Position numbers and translations under genes: made by a program. This document shows, piece after piece, positions 18,061 to 27,193 of a stretch of DNA of 27,193 nucleotides. The stretch spans positions 125,396 through 152,588 of the forward strand of contig CABFPE010000855.1 of the NCBI GenBank assembly GCA_900660155.1. Reading direction: 5' to 3'. How positions within the stretch are numbered: position 1 is the first letter of the stretch; the number at the start of each line of letters is the position of its first letter. This DNA comes from Hofstenia miamia (lineage: Eukaryota; Xenacoelomorpha; Acoela; Hofsteniidae). Under the pieces are notes generated by a model, which saw only the letters and a program-made list of their open reading frames with translations, had not been told where the DNA came from and ran no database searches.

Positions 18061-19189
18061 CAATTTAAAAAACTATCTGTACTTTCATTTCAGTTTTGTT
18101 CTGCAATATGTATTGCAATCAATTATGAATCTCTTTAGCTTTGCAGCTTTCTTAGTTGTATTATGAAAAAAGTCTCACAAAATATTCAATGTGACCTAAA
18201 TTTCCCAATTGCTCTCCTTAGTAGTTTGAAAAAACAATATTAAATTTCTTTTCTAAATATGAGTGATCTTAACTTTTTATGCCAAGTAATCTTATGGAAT
18301 TTATATCAAAGCAAATATATGCCACAAAAAAATTTACATAAAAACAGAATTCACTATATATTGGCTGAATTTTATATGAATATTATAGACTTATAAAGAT
18401 AATTCTCACTGAAAAAACATGGCCCTTACAAATTTTCAAGTCACTATGAAATACTTCAAAAACTGATTCTATGTGTGCTAGTAATTGCATTTATGGATAT
18501 TTTATGTAGGGATTTCAGGAAAACTTCTAAAGTAAAATGTATTTGCATTAAACTAATTTTGAAATAGTATGAAATTCATAAAAAAGAGATTAAGAAATAT
18601 TAAATATTTGTACACTAGATTTTGATAATTTACTTCAAAATAAAAATGAAGCCCAAAATATCATAGCCTGCACATTCAACTTTTGGGTTGAAAACACTTG
18701 CATAATATTTGAATATGGAAAAAAATGAAAAACACTAATATTGTATTTATGCAAATAGGCAATAACTTGTAAACACACAAAGAAACAAACAAACTTTTAA
18801 CTTAACTAACCTGTGCAAATAATTGCTAAAATTGTTTATAATGAAAACTATTATCATAAAGTTTACCAATGAATGTCATTGCTATTAAAAAAATTATTAG
18901 AAATTAATAACCATACTATCTTTATAATATAATATGCTTCCTTTTTAAGAAGAGGAAACCTTTTTTCATTGTCAGGTACATCTGCTCTCAACTCCACCAT
19001 TTCCTACATTCATACATTGGCAATGGAAATAAATGAAAATGTAACAATACCTCTTAACACATTTATAACCAACTTTAAACCCCTACAATCCAAATATGAA
19101 TTCATTTTTTCAATTAAAACAATATTGAAATAGCAATTTACAAATCTATCTAATGAAGTTGCTGTTCTTTACAATTTTGACCAATATTC
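18061..19189. other. AT-rich spacer without gene
   Basis: Very AT-rich, CpG nearly absent, full of stops in all frames. No mobile element end was recognised. Confidence 0.5.
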
Positions 19190-20480
19190 ATAATATTTCA
19201 TTAAATTGTGAAGAAAGCATTGATCATATAAAAATCTAACAGTGAAAATAGATTCAGAAGGTTTGAAAACAGGTATAAACTGTAGTTTTAGAACAAAAAT
19301 CAACTTATGAAGCCCATATAAAAAATGAATTTCTTTAAAACAACTTCCATAGACTGTTGTAGCATCTGCTACCAGGCTTCAACAGAGAGTAAATTATTCT
19401 TTTAAATTATTATTTCCTGTTAGATGTGGGTAGGGATGTACTGTTATTAATTCTTAACTCTGACATGAGATATTTAGTCATTAACTTGTATTAATTTCAA
19501 TTAATCTGATACTATTTAGGTATGCCACAAGTACTAATTTGCTATATTGTTTCTTGGTTGCATTTTACAAACATAATGATGATACATAAATATAAATGGT
19601 ATTTAATCACTAAATAATTATTTGATCTTAATTCTGACTAATCATCCACCCTTCTTTTCCTTTAGCAGCATTATGCTTTGGATTATGCTACACTGTCACA
19701 TTAAGTAAAAATTAAAATGCACAGATCTAAGTGGAGTTTAGCAACTAATAAAAAGCACTAAAGCACTTCCACATAAATTCATTAAATTGTGAACAAAGAA
19801 TTGATCAATAAAAAATCTAACAGTGTGAATAGATTCTGAAGGTTTGAAAATAGGTATGAACTGTAGATTTAGAACAAAAATCAACGTATGAAACCCTTAT
19901 AAAAATGAATTTCTTTAAACCAACTTCCCAAAAATCAGATCTCTTAAATCTAGGACACATTGAAAACTACACTAAGGCATTCCAGAAAATTTCACAGTGT
20001 GACCTCTACATCAACTTAAAATATAAGATAAGAACATTTTAAGTAAATTTAGACATGCACATTCTGAATATGAAATCAGTTTTTCATTTTAAAAAGTCCT
20101 TAAAGAGCAGTTTTAATATCAATTTTGCAAAGTTAGGGCTTTTTTGCCAAATCTGAGAAAAATTGCTTATAATTCTTCAATTTACATTAAAATGACAGCT
20201 CAAAGTAAAAATTAGATTCCATAAATCAAATTTAGGAAGAATGACAATTTAAAAAAAATTCACTTTTGGAATTGATTTCCAAAAATGAGACCTCTTAAAT
20301 CTAGGGCACATTGAAATTGACACTAAGGCATTCCAGAACATTTCACAATGTGACCTCTATATCAATAAAAGATTGACATTTTCAAGTAATTTCAGACCTG
20401 TAGAATTTGAATAGATTGGTTTTTCATTTTAAGCAGTAGTTAAAGAGCAGTTTTAAGAGAAATCTTGCAAATTTGAGATT
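19190..20480. repeat. Diverged tandem repeat, about 350-bp period
   Basis: The block ATTAAATTGTGAAGAAAGCATTGATC...AATGAATTTCTTTAAA at 19200-19345 recurs at 19783-19920. CCAAAAATCAGATCTCTTAAATCTAGG at 19929 recurs at 20279 with CTAAGGCATTCCAGAA and GTGACCTCTA following in both, giving a 350-bp period. The first unit is split from the next by the MITE at 19360. It is non-coding and satellite-like. Confidence 0.65.
19360..19691. mobile_element. 332-bp MITE related to the 12.9-kb insertion
   Basis: Starts GTAGCATCTGCTACCAGGCTT and ends TTTGGATTATGCTAC, with inverted ends GTAGCAT/ATGCTAC. It is flanked by ACTGTT (19354-19359) and ACTGTC (19692-19697), a 6-bp duplication with one change. It aligns with both ends of 12889-14052 and lacks the central 0.8 kb of that copy. 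Confidence 0.65.
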
Positions 20481-21278
20481 CACATTTAATTCATTGAATG
20501 ACAGTGAAAGGCTTCTGAATCTAGAAATTTAATGCCAGAAATGCATTTGCCAGTTTTTAATCAATGTGGAAACATCAATCTTTACTGAGAAGTAGTAGTT
20601 AATGCTCCAAAAAATTTATGTTATCAAAAATCCCAGTATATCAATAATCATGGCAAAATCTCAAAAGAAATTAACAGCATTGTTCAGAGATATCAATATA
20701 ATGGAGTAAAATGTAAATGAATTTTCAAGGTTTATCCATCATATCCATTTACATCATCAACAATATACATTTAAGAAAACACTGATTTTTGAGTGTTTTT
20801 AGGGGCGTCCTAATATGAGGTGAAATATTACTAAACAAAATGTTAAAGATAAAATGAAATTAAAAAGAAAATGCAGTTTTATAGATAGTTTTTTTCAGAA
20901 AAATCACTATAATATTTAAAAAATTACTAACCCATCTTATAATATTCATATCTAAAAGAGAAAATTTCCCATTATGGAAGATTGACAAGGAATTTTGGGA
21001 AAATAGTTTTTTAATGTTATTTCTTGTATTACTGCAAATATCTCTAAGTAAAAATTTAGAATTTTTGAATTTTCAATTTTGAGAAAAACGTTTTTTTTAT
21101 TTGGAACTATGTTTTGCCTTTAATTCTGCAATCTAAAGTACATAATAAATCAAACCTGATATTTAGCATACTTTTTGTAACAAATATACATTTGAAAGTA
21201 CATTTGTAATGCATCATACAAACGTGTGATATCATCCATGAAAATATTTATTTTTTTTAAATATTTTATGCACTTGCA
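20481..21278. other. AT-rich spacer without gene
   Basis: No gene or clear repeat beyond homopolymer-rich runs. Confidence 0.5.
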
Positions 21279-21286
21279 TTTGAGAG

Positions 21287-21518
21287 CAGGGTTTTTAAGT
21301 ACTCAGAATGTTAAGAACTCAAACTCAAATATACTAGAAAAAATTTGATCAGAAACATTCAGAAAATAAATCATCAAAACCTGAACTAAAAGTTGCTAAA
21401 AACTTGAAGTTAGAAAAAACTTGATTGAAATCAGAATTTTCTTTAGAAAAATACTCAAGCTCAAACTCAAAAAGTAAAAACTCAGACTGAGTAACTTGAA
21501 CTCAATTCAGAAACCCTG
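21287..21518. mobile_element. hAT-like MITE, copy 2 (CpG decayed)
   Basis: Begins CAGGGTTTTTAAGTACTCAG and ends CAGAAACCCTG. It is flanked by TTTGAGAG (21279-21286) and GTTGAGAG (21519-21526), matching at 7 of 8 positions. It aligns with the copy at 1826 but has a deletion, and ACTCGAACTCG motifs appear as ACTCAAACTCA. Confidence 0.7.
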
Positions 21519-21526
21519 GTTGAGAG

Positions 21527-22032
21527 AACCTAATGGTTACTTGATGTCTTATTTAGAATTATTAATAGAAGTGGTTCCTCAATGATAAGTGTTAATTGTT
21601 GTCAATACTTTAAGTTCACATATGAATCTCTAGGAGACCTGACTCTAACTTTGTGCTCCTATTCTTTCTCAAAACTCAACTAATATAATTTTGTATAAAG
21701 ATATTTACTGGGTAAAAAATTCCAATAATTCTCTTTTTTGTACTCAATGAGTTTCATCCATTGTTCCTCTGAAAATGTTATATTTGAGAAGCTAGCCACT
21801 ATGAGTGGTAGCACATGTGGCAATAACACATGTAGAATCCATGACAATAAAAACAAAGTCTGCTCAGTAACTTAAGTTTAGGTGGCTATGGTTTACCATA
21901 CTTTAGTCTGCCTAAGATAACACATGCACTTAGATGTTATCTTGCTATTCTAACATTAGAATTTAGTATTTACTTGATTATCTCTATTCCTACTTAGTGA
22001 GCATAAAAGTTTTTTGTTTGCATTTATAAGAC
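21527..22032. other. AT-rich spacer without gene
   Basis: Nothing recognised between the two hAT-like MITEs. Confidence 0.45.
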
Positions 22033-22394
22033 CAGTTTTTTCATGTGCTCAGAATATTAAGAACTCAAACTTGAATAAGCTTGCAAAACTTGGTCAGAAA
22101 AACTCAGAAGAGAAACCATCAAAACCTGAACTCAAACTTGATAAAAATCCACTTGAAAATATCATAAAAATTAAAATATTTTATATTTCAATTTTTGTAT
22201 TATTTGCAAATAACTATGATTTTTAGATTAGACAACTTAGAATTATTCTAAAATAAATTTTTTACAATAAAAAACTCTGAATTAGAAAAAACTCAATTTA
22301 ATTCTGAACTTTCTTTAAAAAATACTTGAACTTGAACTTGAAATGTAAGTACTTGAACTCAGAATGTGTAACTTGAACTCATTCAAAAAACCTG
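22033..22394. mobile_element. hAT-like MITE, copy 3 (CpG decayed)
   Basis: Begins CAGTTTTTTCATGTGCTCAG and ends AAAAAACCTG. It contains the full central part shared with copy 1 (for example TTAGAATTATT...TTTTTTACA and GAACTTTCTTTAAAAAATACT). CpG-containing motifs are replaced by TG or CA (ACTTGAACTTGAA). No clear 8-bp duplication was found, so its ends may be eroded. Confidence 0.65.
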
Positions 22395-22849
22395 TTTTAC
22401 AAAACTTCAAGATATTTAGAATTACCTTTGGTCTCTCAACCAGACTTGAGAGCTTAAGAAAGTTTACTATACACTTTTCAGATTAAGAATTTACTTTTGA
22501 GCTTGTAAGCTCAAAATCCATATCAGGTCAGATATAAATCAAAACCTTCAATACTTGCAAAGAACTTCAAAACAAATCTTATCACAATTGGATGGGTGAA
22601 CTCCTCAGAATTGAAAGATCTGAATGGTTTTGATTTTCGTTTTTTATATATTTTCTTGGATATATTATAAGCCAAGGACTTTTTACTATGCATAGTCATG
22701 AAATTGAGTAATAATATTGAGTTTTTATCTTAGACTAAAAAGGATACATATATGACCTGCTAAGGCAAAAAAGTACATAACTGCAATATAATAGACATAT
22801 ATTTCTATGGAATAGAAGTAATAGAAATTCACAATTGGAGTGTTCTTAT
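22395..22849. other. AT-rich spacer without gene
   Basis: No gene found. It could include the 3' end of the adjacent Tc1-like element, but no terminal inverted repeat was recognised. Confidence 0.4.
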
Positions 22850-23720
22850 AATACTAAGCTACAAAAAATAGTTAAATATAGAATAAAAATGCTGTTTAAA
22901 TATCTGACAACCCTCTGGATGACAAAATGCTTAGTAGGCCCCCCTTTTGCTTGGTACATGGTTCTATTTTTGGCTTGCATGATCTTCTCTACCAAATTTT
23001 CATCATGATAGCATGCTTTATGAATTGCCAAGATAAGTTGGTTCTTGGTAATATACAGCTGATTTGTTAATTTTGCTTTGGGAATAACCCAAATATTCTA
23101 AATTAGGTTGAGGTCTGGGCTATTACCAGGCAATTCAAGAAATATAATTCTCTTCTACTTTAAGAACGTTGATACCATCTTGGCTTTGTTGCAAGGTGAT
23201 CAATCATGCATGAAGATGCAGTAATCAGGAGCATTATGCCAGTCAGCTATATGTGGGATAACATGCTCACAAAGATATGAATATGTCCAGTTTCTTTGTA
23301 GGTAATAATGCCCCAAACAATAACTTTTAATGGGTGATTGATAAGTAGACTAGCTGACTCTCCAAAATACTCCTAAATTGAAAGAAAAGCATCTCCAATG
23401 CTCTTGAGTCAAATCTGCATGCTGACAATTGAAATTCAGGCAATTTTTCATTATTTCTTGTGTCAATTGAAGTATACTGCGGTGTTTGACAGATCAGCAA
23501 ACATGATTATTTAGTTGTCAGCTTACTGTAACTGTTGAAACTCCAAATCCAACTTCAGTAAGGCTTGGATCTCATTTCTGAAGCTGATAGCAAATCTTGC
23601 TGGTAAATATATTCATAAGTCTATCATCTTGTTGTGTTGGTTTTCTTTTTCATCTGCATTTGTCAACTTGAGGTGAGCAATGTATATCTTCATTTGCTAT
23701 TATTTTGATTTTTGAAACAT
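22850..23720 (-). pseudogene. Tc1-like transposase remnant
   Basis: A minus-strand cut-and-paste transposase in several frames. In protein order: KRKPTQQDDRLMNIF and LTEVGFGVSTVTV (N-terminal DNA-binding region), LTQEHW (near the first catalytic block, whose Asp is lost), VIVWGIITYKETGHIHIF, then a FMHD-stop-SPCNKAKMV block (the second catalytic Asp region, normally QQDNAPCH). The ELPGNSPDLNLI-stop-NIW block follows; the Glu/Asp of PDLNPIENLW is lost to a stop. It ends with QAKNRTMYQAKGGPTKHF, the usual C-terminal KGGPTKY-type motif. Several stops and frameshifts make it dead. Confidence 0.85.
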
Positions 23721-24371
23721 TCTTACATTGAAACTGGTTTCAACAGCAATTAATTTGGTGTATTTAATAGACATTAGTATACAATAATTATACCTACAAT
23801 GTTTATACAAATGACATTAATAAGGGTGTCATTGTTGAGAGAGCAAAAACTGCTCTCAATGGGGGCAATAATGCAAAATTTATTGCAAGCCACATACTAA
23901 TATGAATTGAATTGAACTTGTGAAATGCTTTTAGTTTGAATAAACCTTAATTTTGGAAGCCTTGAAGAAAATTGAAAACTATAGATTACAAGACTTAATG
24001 AATAATCAGGTTATTTAATATTACAGAATATAGATTGCTGAATATAGCAACAGTTCTCCTGCTTCCATGGAAAGAAAGGTTCTTCTCAGTGCTAAAAAGC
24101 ATGCTCAAGCCAATATTTCTATCAAAATGATCTGTGTCTATCTGTGTTCTGTGTGCATCAAAAAACTAACTTACCTATAAGCATTAATAAATATGACAGT
24201 CTATGCTCAATTTAGTATTGTATTGCCTTTTTTGATGCAGTATTTACCTTCTATTGAATAAAAACTAGGTTATTATTACCAAATGTGCATGACTATGCAT
24301 AATAATAAATGATTGGTTTATGATATATTAAAAAAACAAGAAATCGCAGGTGTATGTTAATAATTTTTCCC

Positions 24372-24374
<3 letters not shown>
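23721..24374. other. AT-rich spacer; small hairpin
   Basis: No gene. TTGAGAGAGC at 23836 pairs with GCTCTCAA near 23852 to form a short hairpin, possibly part of the Tc1 element's terminal region, but this is unproven. Confidence 0.35.

Positions 24375-24411
<37 letters not shown>
24375..24411. repeat. AT dinucleotide microsatellite
   Basis: An uninterrupted AT run of 37 bp. It lies at the point where CpG density rises towards the right end of the window. Confidence 0.95.
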
Positions 24412-24414
<3 letters not shown>

Positions 24415-25232
24415 TGGCAAATCACTTTTCTAAAATGCATGGGCTCTGTGTCGAAGCTTAGAACTATATAAACATTAAGTCCAGTTCATTATTATCTGAG
24501 CAACTAAATTGAAGTGCCTGAAATGAAGATATCGAAAATATGTGTGTAGTTAGTGCTTCAAAGAAAAGTTACTACTGTTAGGAAATCATTTGGTGCAAGA
24601 GGAGCCCTAGCAATAAATGTGATAGCAAAATTATTTTAGAAAAAATTAGTTGATAGACGGCATAATGTCTAAATTTTTCTTCCACTGAAATCGCCACTGC
24701 AAGAGACTTTATCCCTATTATATTACTTAAGCACCTCACAGTCAAATAAAGTTGGCTGCTAGGTGGCCAAAAACTTACTGGCAATACGGGAACCCAAAAG
24801 GGAGTGCCCACAAACCGTCCTAGTAAAGTAGACTCCTAGCGGTGATTCCTGGGGAATTTCAATGTCTTAGAGGAGGCTTCATTGTCTGGAGTCCCGGAAA
24901 AACAAAGAACAGAGGGTCTGAGACTAATGGGAACATGACTAAGTCTCATAAGAATACCCTTAGCTGAAACTGAGAAATGTACTAGGGGACAGTAGCAGTA
25001 TTGGGTCAGGAACGAAAATGAGGTCTCTATTTTCGACATAAATACAATAAACAGAAATTGCATTAATCATTAGGCTATTTGCATTAAGTTGTATTCAATT
25101 CCTAAGCTGTAAATATCTTATAACAAAAATACCTATAACCACAACAACCACTTTTCAAATTAAATTTTTTATTAAGCAAAGAAAATAGTGTAGTGACAAT
25201 AATATTTGTTGAAATGACATTGTGTTGAAGTG
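24412..25232. other. 3' flank of P1-X, no gene recognised
   Basis: Richer in CpG and GC than the spacers to its left. No P2 homologue and no copy of the TGTAGA...TCTACA LTR was found. Short open frames on the minus strand have no recognisable content. TGTGG at 24414 and CCACA at 25139 could be coincidental inverted ends. Confidence 0.4.
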
Positions 25233-25238
25233 ATTTAT
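25233..25238 (-). terminator. Possible poly(A) signal after P1-X
   Basis: AATAAA on the minus strand, 50 nt downstream of the P1-X stop. A second one lies at 25173-25168. Either would suit a polyadenylated transcript. Confidence 0.35.
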
Positions 25239-25287
25239 TGAAATAAACTTCTTTTTGGTACTTGCATGTAACATAGTATTTTTGAAG

Positions 25288-27193
25288 TCATTTATATAGT
25301 AAATCATTCCGATTATCAGCGAGTTTGCATTTATATTTTTGGCGCATTGTCTTAGTGTTCTTTTGTCTTTGATTGAAAATATCGTCAGTGGAAAGAGGCA
25401 GTAGGTCTCCAGGGAGAGTGTTGTAACAAGTTTCACTGGTAGCACCCCACATGTATTTTCGTACATGATCAGAGAACAGTGTGATGTCATTGTAATCTAT
25501 TCCAAGTTTGAAGCATAGTATTGTAATAGGATTTATACTGGTAATGTGGTACTGGCAGAGTAAGCGTGTAAAATATTTTTCATATTTGTAGAATATTTTT
25601 GCGTCTGCTTTTAGAGGACTAGTTGCAATAGTTATACCACTTAATAACCAATTTTTTGCTTTCGTAGAAATGGGAGATATGGCAATTTCAAAATTTGTAG
25701 CTTTTGATATATTTTGGCATAACTTCTTATCAATGGGTAAAGACAGTGTTTCGAATTTCGTTAGGAATATCGATAGTAGCCACATATCTGCTTTGGCATT
25801 GAAGGTTGGAACTTTTTCTTTGGAGAATAAAGTTTTACAGAAGTCAGTTTTATCTTTTAGATTAAATGAATTTTGCATGTTGGATATTGCAGTTTCTACT
25901 GACAAATGATAAGTAAGTGATGGTGCTTTAATTTCAATATCAGGTCATATTTCGGTTTTCAATTGTTCACCTTTAATGTTTGTCCAGTAGCTATTTACTT
26001 CTCTTACTGTAGCGTCTGATAGTTGCATTGTAAGACAAATGGAGACTTTGCCTAGATTTACGAGCTGATTGGTTTTGTTTAATATTTCAGCGGCTTGTGC
26101 ATAAAGACATAAATCATTTGCGAGTTGCGTATCTACCATTGGACGAATAGCTGGTAGTTTGTTTTTCATCATAATATTGGTGTAAAGCATTTTCGATATA
26201 CTGTCATCACTATAATAATTGTTAAGAATGATGTAGTCTTCAAAGTGAAACACAAAAAAGTTTTCTACAGTGTGTTCTAAAGATTCAAAGAATTCTGGGG
26301 TGATTAAAATTTCACGTTCAATGTAAAAGAAAGATAATGTTACTTTATTCTTTATTGCCATTGTATTAACTTTTTCCAAAAGTTTGTGGAGATTAGGAAA
26401 AGAAATATCTTTCTTGTGAATGAAGTAGATAATTTGTAAACAATTGTAGTCAATGTTTAGTAGTTCGACTTGACAAAGTTTATGTAAGTTAATGAATAGT
26501 TGTTGTAAATTTTTCAGGTTGAAATTTTCATCAAAAGAAGGGTGAATTTTTGCATTTAAATAACATCATTTGAGTGATTTCGCCATTGTGTGTTCGTAAG
26601 AGTAGGGGGTTACAACAAGCGCATTTGTAAGAGTCTATAGTGAAAAGTAGAATGTTTGCCGAAGGAGTCGAAGTTTGATAGCACAAAAGAGTTTGTATGT
26701 GTTCTTTCGTTTCAGTGGGAGTATTATGATCCACTATGTAAAGAGCCTTTTGGTAGGTTTGAAATAAGGATGTAGTAGTTCGCCTTCAATAGAAGTAAAT
26801 TTTTCCAATCTGCGAATGTTTTTAAAAGTTCTAGAGTTTGTAGAAGATGTAGACGAGTCCAAGTCTGGATGAGGCTGATTAATATAAGACTCTGAAACAT
26901 CTGTAAGTGGTGAGGAATTCAGAATTTTACGTTTAACGCCCACCCTTGCGTTTTCTGGTGCAAGGAAACCCTCTCCCCGAACATCATCAACCATTTGAAG
27001 CTGATGGTGAACAGGTGCAAATGAAGTTGACTGAATAGTCGTCCCTTCTGCTTCATGAACCATTTGAAGCTCATGGTGCAGCATGGGCCTCACAATCTCA
27101 GTAGAAACAGAAACCATTTGAAGCTTCTGTTTAGACTGAGAAGCGTCTGATTCAGTGCTTCCAGACCCTGCATCCGAAGATGTATGGGACTGG
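25288..27193 (-). pseudogene. P1-X: young copy of the novel P1 family, partial
   Basis: Minus-strand coding of about 635 residues, open to the right edge, so the N-terminus is missing. The first part is Ser/Thr-rich and probably disordered, with three LQMV repeats (27110-26985) and a basic KRK patch. Next comes ELLHPYF, a Cys cluster (YKCACCN) and a long helical region containing FNLKNL, NIDY, VENFFVFHFE and YTNI. The C-terminal domain has ITILCFKLGI and RKYMWGA, then a basic tail (MRQKYKCKL). It has three lesions: an apparent lost base in an A4 run (plus 26748-26751), an extra base in an A5 run (26547-26551) and an in-frame TGA at 25945-25947, which could come from CGA. Homology with the element A copy runs through all three, so the breaks are recent or are assembly errors. 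No membrane segment. Function unknown; it may be viral, retroelement or host-derived. Confidence 0.75.
26985..27117 (-). repeat. LQMV coding repeat in P1-X
   Basis: The 12-mer AGCTTCAAATGG (minus strand) recurs three times near 27112, 27058 and 26989, each coding xLQMV. The last two are preceded by HHE or HHQ. The spacing is uneven (18 and 23 residues). Confidence 0.7.

Noticed and set aside
22014..22226. Plus-strand 70-residue frame
   Set aside because: It lies inside the non-coding hAT-like MITE copy 3; the frame is absent in the other copies.
24578..25063. Two minus-strand open frames downstream of P1-X
   Set aside because: No motif, no homology to P2 and no supporting start or splice context.
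24414..25143. Possible LTR of the P1-X element (TGTGG...CCACA ends)
   Set aside because: No second copy, no target duplication and no similarity to the LTRs at 8051, 11811 or 16248 were found; 5-bp inverted ends alone are not evidence.

Overview
The window looks like nuclear DNA of an AT-rich invertebrate metazoan; I cannot name the lineage. The basis is one mitochondrial carrier (SLC25) exon with a splice donor and acceptor, AATAAA-type signals, Tc1- and hAT-like DNA transposons, and several decayed LTR retroelements. No bacterial-type operon, rRNA, tRNA or CRISPR array was seen. Most of the window is a graveyard of mobile elements, and the middle (about 2.7-24.4 kb) is strikingly poor in CpG compared with the two ends.

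Layout. 1-1.7 kb: two candidate terminal exons of an unknown gene and a mitochondrial carrier exon, all on the minus strand. 1.83-2.16 kb: a 332-bp hAT-like MITE with an 8-bp target duplication and intact CpGs. 2.78-9.0 kb: LTR element A, with a gag (capsid and zinc knuckle) remnant, retropepsin remnant, integrase C-terminus, a repeat-bearing tail, two unfamiliar proteins in the env position (called P1 and P2 here), and a 952-bp 3' LTR. RT and RNase H are deleted. 9.0-11.8 kb: no confident gene. 11.8-15.57 kb: element B of the same family, with 5' LTR, a tRNA-Trp-like primer binding site, leader (interrupted by a 1.16-kb MITE) and gag. 15.57-18.06 kb: element C, with LTR end, decayed PBS, leader, gag and protease. 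Its gag is split by an inverted 964-bp solo LTR with an ATAT duplication. 18.1-22.8 kb: AT-rich spacer with a ~350-bp tandem repeat, a 332-bp MITE and two CpG-decayed hAT-like MITEs. 22.85-23.7 kb: a Tc1-like transposase pseudogene on the minus strand. 24.4 kb: a TA microsatellite. 25.29-27.19 kb: a much fresher P1 copy (P1-X) on the minus strand, running off the right edge.

The main result is P1. The P1 protein of element A (5060-6583, plus) and P1-X (27193-25288, minus) are clearly homologous over roughly 500 residues although they sit in different contexts. I recognise no known domain in P1. In element A it lies between integrase and the 3' LTR, where an envelope gene would normally be, but it shows no signal peptide or membrane anchor. 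A second unknown protein, P2, follows it. The family is therefore an LTR retroelement with a 3' cargo of unfamiliar non-envelope-like proteins, or an element that captured genes from another virus or from the host.
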